A stretch of 64,000 nt of DNA, from assembly GCF_037094685.1 (NCBI RefSeq), contig NZ_CP146614.1, forward strand, positions 5,208,001 to 5,272,000, written 5' to 3'. The notes beneath the pieces were generated by a model. It was not told the DNA's origin and did no database searches. It saw only the letters and a list, made by a program, of their open reading frames with translations. Of the stretch, positions 56,769 through 64,000 are shown piece after piece. Position 1 is the stretch's first letter. Each line of letters begins with the position of its first letter. The position numbers and the translations under genes are program-made. This stretch comes from Massilia sp. METH4. GTDB lineage: Bacteria; Pseudomonadota; Gammaproteobacteria; Burkholderiales; Burkholderiaceae_D.

Positions 56769-57479
56769 ATGCAATCGGACCCTCAAGAGTCGGCCGGCGA
56801 CTATGCCGGCAACAGTGCGCCGGAGCCGGCGCTTGGCGCCCCGACCCTGTCGCCCCGCGCTTCCCGCAAGCTCGCCCTTGCCGGCGGCGTGCTGCTGCTC
56901 GTCGCGATAGGCGTGGCGGGGGCATGGGCTGTCAGCGCCTGGCGGACCGACCGGGCCATGGCGAGCGTGGAGAGCTCCATCGCCGGGCAGGGGCTCACGC
57001 TGCCCGCAGGGGGCGCCCGGAGTGCCGCGCCGGGTGCGACGAGCCCGCCGACCGGCCCGGCATCGGCCGAGGAAACGGTGCGCGCTTCGCCGCCGGCAAC
57101 CGACCGCCTGCCACCGCTGGTGCTCCCCGGCCAGCCGGTGCCGGCTGCCGTGCTGCGCGACTTGCCGGAATGGGTGACGGCCGAGGTGGCGCCATCACAG
57201 GGCTCCCGTGCGGCACGGACGCAAGAGTCGGCCGTACTGCCGGCCACACCTCCGGCTGCCACGGCGGTCACTTCCGGTGCGTCGGGAGACGAATCGGCTG
57301 TCCCCCGCGAACAGCCGGCGCCGCGCCGGCGCACCGAAGCGCCTGCCCGGGCGAATGGCTATGGCGCGATCTTTGCGCGCTGCCCGGGGCCGGGCCAGTC
57401 CGGCGCCGTCGAATGCCGGCGGGCGGTGTGCGACGGGGCCGCGCGCAAGGCGGCGGCCTGCGCGCCATATTTGAAATAA
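56769..57479 (+). CDS. Single-span protein with C-terminal four-Cys motif (paralog 2)
   Basis: A 236-residue protein of unknown function. It has a short disordered acidic start, one membrane span (KLALAGGVLLLVAIGVAGAWAV), a long Pro/Ala/Thr-rich linker, and a 36-residue end with four Cys: FARCPGPGQSGAVECRRAVC then DGAARKAAACAPYLK. The Cys spacing equals that of the protein at 52681-53631, and the overall layout is the same, so the two are paralogs despite very different linkers. The cysteines could form two disulfides in the periplasm; that is inferred. ATG 56769. Its stop lies in the first unit of a 10-bp tandem repeat. Confidence 0.72.
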   Translation: MQSDPQESAGDYAGNSAPEPALGAPTLSPRASRKLALAGGVLLLVAIGVAGAWAVSAWRTDRAMASVESSIAGQGLTLPAGGARSAAPGATSPPTGPASAEETVRASPPATDRLPPLVLPGQPVPAAVLRDLPEWVTAEVAPSQGSRAARTQESAVLPATPPAATAVTSGASGDESAVPREQPAPRRRTEAPARANGYGAIFARCPGPGQSGAVECRRAVCDGAARKAAACAPYLK

Positions 57480-57510
57480 GCTGAAATAAGCTGAAATAAC
57501 TTGAAATAAG
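57471..57510. repeat. Four 10-bp tandem repeats over the stop of paralog 2
   Basis: TTGAAATAAG and its variant CTGAAATAAG repeat at 57471, 57481, 57491 and 57501. The first unit supplies the last codons and TAA stop of the preceding gene. Confidence 0.9.
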
Positions 57511-57516
57511 CCGGGT

Positions 57517-57540
57517 CGGCGCGAACGGTCGTTCGCGCCG
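57517..57540. terminator. Perfect 10-bp hairpin between convergent genes
   Basis: CGGCGCGAAC, loop GGTC, GTTCGCGCCG. There is no T-run, but it sits exactly between the convergent stops at 57479 and 57548 and could stop transcription from both sides or protect 3' ends. Confidence 0.55.
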
Positions 57541-57547
57541 CGGCGAG

Positions 57548-58018
57548 TCACAGGAAGCGGTCCAGGATCTTCTTGCTGTGCTTGTCCAGCGTGTACTGGT
57601 TGCGGATCAGGAAGTGGATGCCGTGGGAATCCGAGACGAGCAGCGCTTCGGTGCCGATGCGCCGGATATCTTCCTCGCCGCGCAGCACGAAGTCGGCGGT
57701 GCCGCGGTCGGTCTCGACCGTCCACGTGCACGGGGTCGCGAAACTCGTGACATCCACGATGCGCCGGATCTCCGGCATGAATTCGCGGCCCGCCAGTTCC
57801 TCGCGTATCAGTGCAGCTGATTGCGGCGGCAGGTCGTCGAGCCGCTCGATCCACACGATCTCCTTGCCATCCGTGTTGACGAGGGCCAGGCCCTCGTCGG
57901 GCGCCTGGATCGGGAAGGCGCGTACCGGGGACACGCCCTCGTGCACCACGCCGTTGGCATCTTGCAGGGACAGGCGGCCGAAGGCATCCCGCCGCAGGGT
58001 AAAGTCAATTGTCGTCAT
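57548..58018 (-). CDS. Cyanophycin-associated DUF1854 protein
   Basis: A 156-residue protein with the DUF1854 signature: FTLRRDAFGRLSLQDANGVVHEGVSPVRAFPIQAPDEGLALVNTDGKEIVWIERLDDLPP, and a second half TPCTWTVETDRGTADFVLRGEEDIRRI. Proteins of this family occur next to an ABC transporter and cyanophycin synthetases, as here, but their role is not known. The start ATG 58018 overlaps the end of the transporter gene by 14 bases, so the two are translated together. Confidence 0.88.
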   Translation of the reverse strand: MTTIDFTLRRDAFGRLSLQDANGVVHEGVSPVRAFPIQAPDEGLALVNTDGKEIVWIERLDDLPPQSAALIREELAGREFMPEIRRIVDVTSFATPCTWTVETDRGTADFVLRGEEDIRRIGTEALLVSDSHGIHFLIRNQYTLDKHSKKILDRFL

Positions 58019-60287
58019 CGCGTTGCGTGCCTTTGTCATCCAGGTCGGTATCGACGTTGCGGGCCTGCGCCTGGTACAGGCGGTAGTAGGCACCTTCCTT
58101 CGCCATCAGTTCTTCATGCGGGCCTTCCTCGACCACCTTGCCGCGGTCCATCACCACCAGGCGGTTGGCGCGCTGCAGCGTGGACAGGCGGTGCGCGATG
58201 GCGATGGTGGTGCGGCCGGCCACCAGGTTGTCCAGCGCCTTCTGGATTTCCTTCTCGGTTTCGGAGTCGACGGAGGCCGTGGCTTCGTCGAGGATCAGGA
58301 TGCGCGGATCGATCAGCAGGGCACGGGCAATGGAAATGCGCTGGCGTTCGCCGCCGGACAGGCCCTGGCCCCGCTCACCCACCATCGAATCGTAGCCCTG
58401 CGGCAGGCGCAGGATGAAGTCGTGCGCGTGCGCGGCGCGGGCCGCGGCCATGATTTCGGCGCGCGTGGCGTTCGGCTTGCCGTAGGCGATGTTCTCGGCG
58501 ATGGTGCCGAAGAACAGGAAGGGTTCCTGCAGCACCAGACCGATGTTGCGGCGGTAGTCAGACACGGCCAGCGAGCGGATGTCGACGCCATCGAGCAGGA
58601 TCGCGCCCTCGGCCACGTCGTAGAAGCGGCAGATCAGGTTCACGAGCGTGGACTTGCCGGAACCCGAATGCCCGACCAGGCCGATCATCTCGCCGGCCTT
58701 GATCTCCAGGTTCACGCCGCGGTTGACGGCCCGGTTGCCATAGCGGAAGCCGACTTCGCGCAGCGTGATATTGCCCTCGACCTTGTCGAGCTTCACGGGG
58801 TTGGCGGGTTCCGGCACCGACGACACGTGGTCGAGGATGTCGAAGATGCGCTTGGCGGCGGACGCGGATTTCTGCGTGACGGACACGATGCGGCTCATCG
58901 AATCGAGGCGGCTGTAGAAGCGCGTCGAATACGTGAGGAAGGCGGTCAGCACGCCCACCGTCACGTGCGATTGCGACACCTGCCAGATGCCGAACACATA
59001 GATCACCAGCAGGCCGATCTCGGTCAGGAACGACACGGTCGGCGAGAACAGCGACCAGACCTTGTTGAGCTTGTCGTTGACGGCAAGGTTGTGCTTGTTG
59101 GCCACGCGGAAGCGCTGCGCCTCGCGCGTTTCCTGCGCGAAGGCCTTCACCACGCGGATGCCGGGAATCGTATCGGCCAGCACATTGGTCACCTCGCCCC
59201 ACACGCGGTCGATCTTCTCGAAGCCGGTGCGCAGGCGGTCGCGCACGAGGTGGATCAGCCAGGCGATGAAGGGGAGCGGTACCAGCGTGACCATCGCCAG
59301 CCACGGATCGATCGTGAACAGGATCACGCCGGTCATGATGATCATCAGGCAGTCGGACGCGAAGTCGAGCAGGTGCAGCGACAGGAACACGCAGATGCGG
59401 TCGCTCTCGCTGCCGATGCGCGCCATCAGGTCGCCGGTACGTTTGCCGCCGAAGTATTCCAGCGACAGGCGGAGCAGGTGTTCGTAGGTGGCCGTACGCA
59501 GGTCCGCGCCGATGCGCTCGGAGACCAGCGCCAGCACATAGGTCTTGCCCCAGCCCAGCACCCAGGCCAGGATGGCGGCGGCCAGCAGGCCGCCCATGTA
59601 CTTGTACACGAGGCTCGTGTCGACCGGCTGGCCGTTCTGGTAGGGGATCAGCACATTGTCCATCAGCGGCATGCTGATGTAGGGCGGGATCATGTGCGCG
59701 CCGGTCGAGAGCAGCATCAGGGTGAAGCCGCCCAGCAGGGGCCAGCGGTACGGGTGGGCGAAGCGCCACAGGCGGAACAGCGTCCAGGTCGATGGCGGGG
59801 TGTGCACGACCTTGGTGCAGATCGGGCATTCGTCCTGGTCCGGCTCCAGCGGGGCCTTGCAGGTGGGGCAGGCATGTTCCTCCGGGGGCACGACGGGAAC
59901 GCCCGTCAACGCCGATTCCAGCAGGGGCCCAAACTGCTCGGTGAGCTTGATGGCGTGCAGGTTCTGGCCCAGCGTGAAGCGCCAGGCCGCCAGGCGGCCC
60001 AGTTCGTCGACGAGTTCCAGGTGGCCCACGCCCGCGTGGTCATGCAGTTTCAGCGCCATGCCCGCACGGTACGGCCACGAAAGCCAGCTTTCGCCCGGCG
60101 CGTGCGCCAGGATGCGCCGGTCCGTCAGCAGCACGATACCTTTCGCGAAATGCAATTTGGAATCGAGGTCAACCTCCAGCGCACTTTGGACGTTTTCCCC
60201 AGGAGCAAGCTGCAGTTGCGTGTCCGAACGCCATATCTCAGGTAGTTCGATGCGCGGCGGCCCCGGGGGAAGATCGGTTCTTGTCAT
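58005..60287 (-). CDS. Cyanophycin-associated ABC transporter
   Basis: A 760-residue ABC protein with an unusual N-terminus: about 140 residues of a beta-rich domain (LAPGENVQSALEVDLDSKLHFAKGIVLLTDRRIL...) and then a zinc-ribbon (CPTC near residue 141, CPIC near 154). Six membrane spans and an ATPase follow: Walker A GHSGSGKST near 542, signature LSGGERQRISIARALL, Walker B ILILDEATASVDSE. The same build is found in transporters next to cphA in betaproteobacteria. It might move arginine/aspartate dipeptides or the polymer machinery; the substrate is unproven. ATG 60287 gives MTRTDLPPG. Divergent from the cphA genes. Confidence 0.9.
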   Translation of the reverse strand: MTRTDLPPGPPRIELPEIWRSDTQLQLAPGENVQSALEVDLDSKLHFAKGIVLLTDRRILAHAPGESWLSWPYRAGMALKLHDHAGVGHLELVDELGRLAAWRFTLGQNLHAIKLTEQFGPLLESALTGVPVVPPEEHACPTCKAPLEPDQDECPICTKVVHTPPSTWTLFRLWRFAHPYRWPLLGGFTLMLLSTGAHMIPPYISMPLMDNVLIPYQNGQPVDTSLVYKYMGGLLAAAILAWVLGWGKTYVLALVSERIGADLRTATYEHLLRLSLEYFGGKRTGDLMARIGSESDRICVFLSLHLLDFASDCLMIIMTGVILFTIDPWLAMVTLVPLPFIAWLIHLVRDRLRTGFEKIDRVWGEVTNVLADTIPGIRVVKAFAQETREAQRFRVANKHNLAVNDKLNKVWSLFSPTVSFLTEIGLLVIYVFGIWQVSQSHVTVGVLTAFLTYSTRFYSRLDSMSRIVSVTQKSASAAKRIFDILDHVSSVPEPANPVKLDKVEGNITLREVGFRYGNRAVNRGVNLEIKAGEMIGLVGHSGSGKSTLVNLICRFYDVAEGAILLDGVDIRSLAVSDYRRNIGLVLQEPFLFFGTIAENIAYGKPNATRAEIMAAARAAHAHDFILRLPQGYDSMVGERGQGLSGGERQRISIARALLIDPRILILDEATASVDSETEKEIQKALDNLVAGRTTIAIAHRLSTLQRANRLVVMDRGKVVEEGPHEELMAKEGAYYRLYQAQARNVDTDLDDKGTQRDDDN

Positions 60288-60570
60288 TGTCTGGAAAGCT
60301 CCATTATTCTGTACCGTGGACTTTGCCAACGGGCAAGAAAGTAAAATAGATGGGAAAATATCAGCCTGAATCACAGCCTGTGCATCAGCTAACAACGGTT
60401 CAGGCTATCAGTGCGCTGACACGATTAGCGCACGGAAGAACAGGGCCTAATTTTATTTATTGTATTCTTCGGGGACGATTCGGAAGAGGAAGCTGCCTCC
60501 CGGACGGCCTGGCACACCGCCGGGCCGCAGGGCGGGCGAAGTATAGCGTAAGAGGTACTAGAGCAAAAAC

Positions 60571-62748
60571 ATGACCAAAAAGAAAGATATCGACGTTCTC
60601 CGCGTTAACTACCTGCGCGGACCGAACATCTGGACCTACCGCCCCGTCATCGAAGCCTGGCTCGATATCGGCGACCTGGAAAACTTCCCTTCCAATAAGA
60701 TTCCTGGCCTGTATGAACGCCTCACCGCGCTGCTGCCCGGCATGATCGAGCACCGCTGCGGCGTGGGCGAACACGGCGGATTCTTCGAGCGCCTGCGCGA
60801 CGGCACCTATGCCGGGCACATCCTCGAACACGTGGTACTGGAGTTGCAGAACCTGGCCGGCATGCGCACGGGCTTCGGCCAGACCCGCCAGACGGCCGAG
60901 GGCAGCGGCATCTACAAGATGGCCTTCCGCACCCGGCAGGAAAACGTGGGGCGCGCCGCCCTGGCGGCCGGCCGCGACCTGCTGATGGCCTGCATCGAAG
61001 ACCGGCCCTACGACCTCAAGGCCACGGTGGACAAGCTGACTGACATGGTCGAGCGCCTGTGCCTAGGCCCATCCACGAACAGTATCGTGGATGCGGCGGT
61101 CGACCGCGCCATCCCGCATATCCGCCTGACCGACGGCAACCTGGTGCAGCTGGGCCACGGTGCCCGCCAGCGCCGCATCTGGACGGCGGAGACGGACAAC
61201 ACGAGCGCGATCGCCGAAGGCATCGCCAGCGACAAGGACATGACCAAGAGCATCCTCGCATCCTGCGGCGTGCCCGTGCCCGAAGGCGCGCTGGTCAAGA
61301 CCGAGGATGAAGCCTGGGAAGAAGCGCAGGATATCGGCCTGCCGGTGGTCGTGAAACCTTCCGACGCGAACCATGGCCGCGGCGTGACGCTGAACCTGAC
61401 GAACGAGGCCGACGTACGGAAGGCCTTCCATATCGCGCTCGAACGGGGCGACAGCTCGTCGGTGATCGTCGAGCGCTACATCCTCGGCGACGAGCACCGC
61501 CTGCTCGTGGTCGGCCGCAAGGTCGTCGCCGCGTCGCGCGGCGAGTCCGTGTGGATCACGGCCGACGGCAAGTCGACCATCACGCAGCTGGTCGACGCGC
61601 AGATCAATTCCGACCCGCGCCGCGGGCCGAACGAGGAACATCCGCTGAACCCGGTGGAACCGGAGAAGTCGCCCGAAGTGCAGCTGGTACTGCAGGGCCA
61701 GGGCCTGGCGCACGATTCCGTGCCGGAAGCCGGCCGCAAGGTACTCATCGCCATCAACGGCAATGTCGCCAACGACGTGACCGATCTCGTGCATCCGGCC
61801 GTGGCCGAGATGGCGGCCCTGGCGGCACGCGCCGTAGGCCTGGACATTGCCGGCATCGACCTGGTCGCGCAGGATATCTCGCGCCCGCTGGAAGAACAGG
61901 GCGGCGCCATCATCGAGGTCAACGCGAGCCCGGGCCTGCTGGCCCACCTGAAGCCCGCGCCGGGCGGCACGCCGCGGCCGGTGGGCGAGGCCATCGTCGA
62001 CCAGCTGTTCGCGCCGGGCGAGAACGGCCGCATTCCCATCGTGGGCGTGGCCGGCACCTGCCATACCGCGCTGATCGCGCGCCTGACCGCCTGGCAATTG
62101 CAGGTCTCGGGCCGCTATGTGGGCGTGGCCTGCGAGGAAGGCGTCTACCTGAACGGGCGCAAGATCGCGCGCGGCCCGCTGACCGAATGGGAATCGGGCC
62201 AGCGCCTGCTGCTGAACAAGAACGTGGAATCGGCCGTCTTCGCCAACGGCAACCGCATGATCCTCACCGAGGGCCTGCCCTACGACCGCTGCACGGTCGG
62301 CGTCGTCACCGACACGCGCGGCCATGACCGCCTGGGCGAGTTCTATATCGATGCGCCGGACCAGATGTACCGCGTGCTGCGCACGCAGGTCGACGTGGTG
62401 CTGTCCGACGGCGTCGCGGTGCTCAACGCCGCGGACGAACAGGTGGCCGACATGGCCCGGCTGTGCGATGGCGAAGTGCTGTTCTACGCGGTCGAGGAAA
62501 GCGCGCCGGCGCTGGCCGCGCACCGCAAGGAAGGCGGCCGGGTCGTGTTCGGCCGCGGCGGCTCGTTCGTGATGGCCATCGGTGCCGATGAAGTCGCCGA
62601 ACTGCCGGCCAACTGCCTGCCGAACGACGAGGACGAGTGCCGCGAAGCCGTGCTGGCCGCGATCGGCACGGGCTGGGCGCTGGGCCTGTCGCCGGACCTG
62701 GTGGCCGCCGCCCTGCGCACGTTCGAATGGAAAAACCGCCGGGCGTAA
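60571..62748 (+). CDS. CphA-like cyanophycin synthetase with degenerate Mur-ligase site
   Basis: A 725-residue protein of the CphA family, which links Asp and Arg into cyanophycin (multi-L-arginyl-poly-aspartate). The N-terminal domain (VLRVNYLRGPNIWTYRPVIE... HILEHVVLELQNLAGM) and the ATP-grasp domain (GLPVVVKPSDANHGRGVTLNL, GDEHRLLVVGRKVVAASRG, GAIIEVNASPGL) look intact. The C-terminal Mur-ligase-like part is shorter than usual and its P-loop, GTNGKT in active enzymes, reads GTCHTA near residue 495. This is the pattern of CphA2-type proteins, which need only one ATP site. Whether it polymerises dipeptides is not shown. It precedes the second synthetase by 38 bases. Confidence 0.9.
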   Translation: MTKKKDIDVLRVNYLRGPNIWTYRPVIEAWLDIGDLENFPSNKIPGLYERLTALLPGMIEHRCGVGEHGGFFERLRDGTYAGHILEHVVLELQNLAGMRTGFGQTRQTAEGSGIYKMAFRTRQENVGRAALAAGRDLLMACIEDRPYDLKATVDKLTDMVERLCLGPSTNSIVDAAVDRAIPHIRLTDGNLVQLGHGARQRRIWTAETDNTSAIAEGIASDKDMTKSILASCGVPVPEGALVKTEDEAWEEAQDIGLPVVVKPSDANHGRGVTLNLTNEADVRKAFHIALERGDSSSVIVERYILGDEHRLLVVGRKVVAASRGESVWITADGKSTITQLVDAQINSDPRRGPNEEHPLNPVEPEKSPEVQLVLQGQGLAHDSVPEAGRKVLIAINGNVANDVTDLVHPAVAEMAALAARAVGLDIAGIDLVAQDISRPLEEQGGAIIEVNASPGLLAHLKPAPGGTPRPVGEAIVDQLFAPGENGRIPIVGVAGTCHTALIARLTAWQLQVSGRYVGVACEEGVYLNGRKIARGPLTEWESGQRLLLNKNVESAVFANGNRMILTEGLPYDRCTVGVVTDTRGHDRLGEFYIDAPDQMYRVLRTQVDVVLSDGVAVLNAADEQVADMARLCDGEVLFYAVEESAPALAAHRKEGGRVVFGRGGSFVMAIGADEVAELPANCLPNDEDECREAVLAAIGTGWALGLSPDLVAAALRTFEWKNRRA

Positions 62749-62786
62749 GCCGGCGGCAGAGAATAAAACCAAACAGGAATCAGTAC

Positions 62787-64000
62787 ATGGAAGTGATCCG
62801 CACCCGCGCGTTGCGCGGCCCTAACCTCTGGAGCCACCATACGGCGATCGAAGCCATCGTGTCCTGCACGCCGGAAGAACTGGCGGCCGACAAGCTGCCC
62901 GGCTTCGAAGTAAGGCTGCGCGCGCGCTTTCCCCGCATCGGCCAGTTCCAGCCGCATGGCCATAGCGACGCGGTACCACTGGCGCACGTGCTGGAGCTGA
63001 CGGCGCTGGCATTGCAGGCCGAGGCCGGGTGCCCCGTCACGTTCAGCCGCACCACGCCGACGGTGGAACAGGGCATCTTCCAGATGGTCGTCGAATACAC
63101 CGAGGAAGAAGTGGGCAAGCTGGCCGTGGAGCTGGCGGAAAAGCTGGTCAACTCGGCGCTGCTGGACACGCCGTTCGACCTGAACGCCGCGCTGACGGAA
63201 CTGCGCGACCTCGACGAGGACGTGCGCCTGGGTCCGAGCACGGGTGCCATCGTGCAGGCCGCCGTGGCCCGCAAGATCCCTTACCGCCGCATGACGCAAG
63301 GCTCGATGGTAGCCTTTGGCTGGGGCAGCAAGCAACGCCGCATCCAGGCCGCCGAGATCGACTCGACCAGCGCGATCGCCGAGAACATCGCGCAGGACAA
63401 GGAATTGACGAAGAAGCTGCTGGACGCCGCCGGTGTACCGGTGCCCGTCGGCCGCACCGTCGACAGCGCCGCCGAGGCCTGGGAAGTGGCCCAGCTGATC
63501 GGCCTGCCCGTGGTGATCAAGCCGAAGGACGGCAACCAGGGCAAGGGCGTGACCGTCAACATCACCACCGAGGAACAGACGCATGCCGCATTCAACACGG
63601 CGCGCGAGTTCCGCGACGACATCATGGTCGAACGCTTCCTGCCCGGCCACGACTACCGCCTGCTGGTGATCGGCAACAAGCTGATCGCCGCCGCGCGCCG
63701 CGATCCGCCGCACGTCGTCGGCGATGGCAAGCATTCGGTGCGCGAGCTGGTCGACATGGTCAATGCCGACCCGCGCCGCGGCAGCGGGCATTCCACGTCG
63801 CTGACCAAGATCCGCTTCGACGATATCGCGCTCGCGCGCCTGAAGCTGCAAGACCTGGAGGCGGACTCGGTGCCGGCCCAGGGCCAGCGCGTCATCCTGC
63901 GCAACAACGCCAACCTGTCCACCGGCGGCACGGCCACCGACGTGACCGATGACGTGCACCCCGAAGTGGCGGCGCGCGCCGTGGAAGCGGCGCAGATGAT
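62787..64000 (+). CDS. cphA: Cyanophycin synthetase (partial, cut at window edge)
   Basis: The first 404 codons of a second CphA. The N-terminal domain (VIRTRALRGPNLWSHHTAIEAIVSC) is followed by the start of the ATP-grasp domain: IAQDKELTKKLLDAAGVPVPVGRTVDSAAEAWEVAQLIGLPVVIKPKDGNQGKGVTVNI and ERFLPGHDYRLLVIGNKLIAAARRDPP. Its Mur-ligase part lies beyond the edge, so activity cannot be judged. ATG 62787 with an AGGA site. It is 38 bases after the first copy and surely in the same operon. Confidence 0.93.
   Translation, partial: MEVIRTRALRGPNLWSHHTAIEAIVSCTPEELAADKLPGFEVRLRARFPRIGQFQPHGHSDAVPLAHVLELTALALQAEAGCPVTFSRTTPTVEQGIFQMVVEYTEEEVGKLAVELAEKLVNSALLDTPFDLNAALTELRDLDEDVRLGPSTGAIVQAAVARKIPYRRMTQGSMVAFGWGSKQRRIQAAEIDSTSAIAENIAQDKELTKKLLDAAGVPVPVGRTVDSAAEAWEVAQLIGLPVVIKPKDGNQGKGVTVNITTEEQTHAAFNTAREFRDDIMVERFLPGHDYRLLVIGNKLIAAARRDPPHVVGDGKHSVRELVDMVNADPRRGSGHSTSLTKIRFDDIALARLKLQDLEADSVPAQGQRVILRNNANLSTGGTATDVTDDVHPEVAARAVEAAQM

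Overview
The window is high-GC DNA (visibly about two thirds G+C). Its gene content and order match a betaproteobacterium of the family Oxalobacteraceae, most like Massilia, Duganella or Pseudoduganella. This is an inference from remembered families: the cyanophycin gene set, a PEP-CTERM protein, the order gloB - methyltransferase - rnhA - dnaQ - tRNA, and the YihY and DUF2069 proteins. No database search was possible.

Region 1 (1-15063, all minus strand) is a contractile injection system (phage-tail-like particle, eCIS type). In transcription order it holds: sheath, tube, a zinc-motif protein, a Pro/Ala-rich protein, a DUF4255 terminator, an AAA+ ATPase, a small protein, a CIS_tube/LysM-type protein, a short gpX-like protein, a gpD-type hub, a gpV-type spike, a PAAR-like tip, a gp25 wedge and two large baseplate proteins. 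The second baseplate protein runs off the left edge. Most junctions overlap by 1-4 bases, so this reads as one operon. A divergent PspF-like sigma-54 activator (15490-16497) faces it. The space between holds a textbook -24/-12 promoter pointing at the sheath, six 13-bp tandem repeats in the predicted leader, and a 12-bp inverted repeat. No cargo toxin is visible; it would lie left of the window if linked.

Region 2 (16498-18062) is lower in GC and almost empty, with one small membrane protein. Region 3 (18063-31973) is housekeeping: thyA, a DEAD-box helicase, a threonine aldolase, an MsbA-like ABC exporter, an FtsX-type permease with its AttH-like partner but no linked ATPase, a DUF4124 protein, an FAD-linked 2-hydroxyacid dehydrogenase, a DUF2069 protein, wrbA, a YihY-family membrane protein and a CBS-domain protein.

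Region 4 (32112-39027) places three signalling genes around aroC: a receiver-GGDEF-EAL protein, an HDOD-GAF protein and a PAS-GGDEF-EAL protein. Region 5 (39319-49350) carries an AidB-like acyl-CoA dehydrogenase, upp, a lone Hpt protein, a cold-shock gene, a LysR regulator divergent from malate synthase, a 2-hydroxychromene-2-carboxylate isomerase-like protein, gloB, a methyltransferase, rnhA, dnaQ and tRNA-Val(CAC). The gap before the cold-shock gene holds an FNR-like box, a -10 and two stable hairpins with no convincing gene.

Region 6 (49391-57540) is more variable. It has a 108-bp palindromic repeat element, a PH-domain membrane protein, a tyrosine recombinase that has lost both usual catalytic histidines and is followed by 28-bp tandem repeats, an aldo/keto reductase, two paralogous single-span proteins with an identical four-cysteine C-terminal pattern, a PEP-CTERM protein and a YdeP/FdhF-type molybdoenzyme.

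Region 7 (57548-64000) is a cyanophycin locus: DUF1854 protein, associated ABC transporter, a CphA-like protein with a ruined Mur-ligase P-loop, and a second cyanophycin synthetase cut by the right edge. Short tandem duplications recur across the whole window, mostly in leaders or at stop codons.
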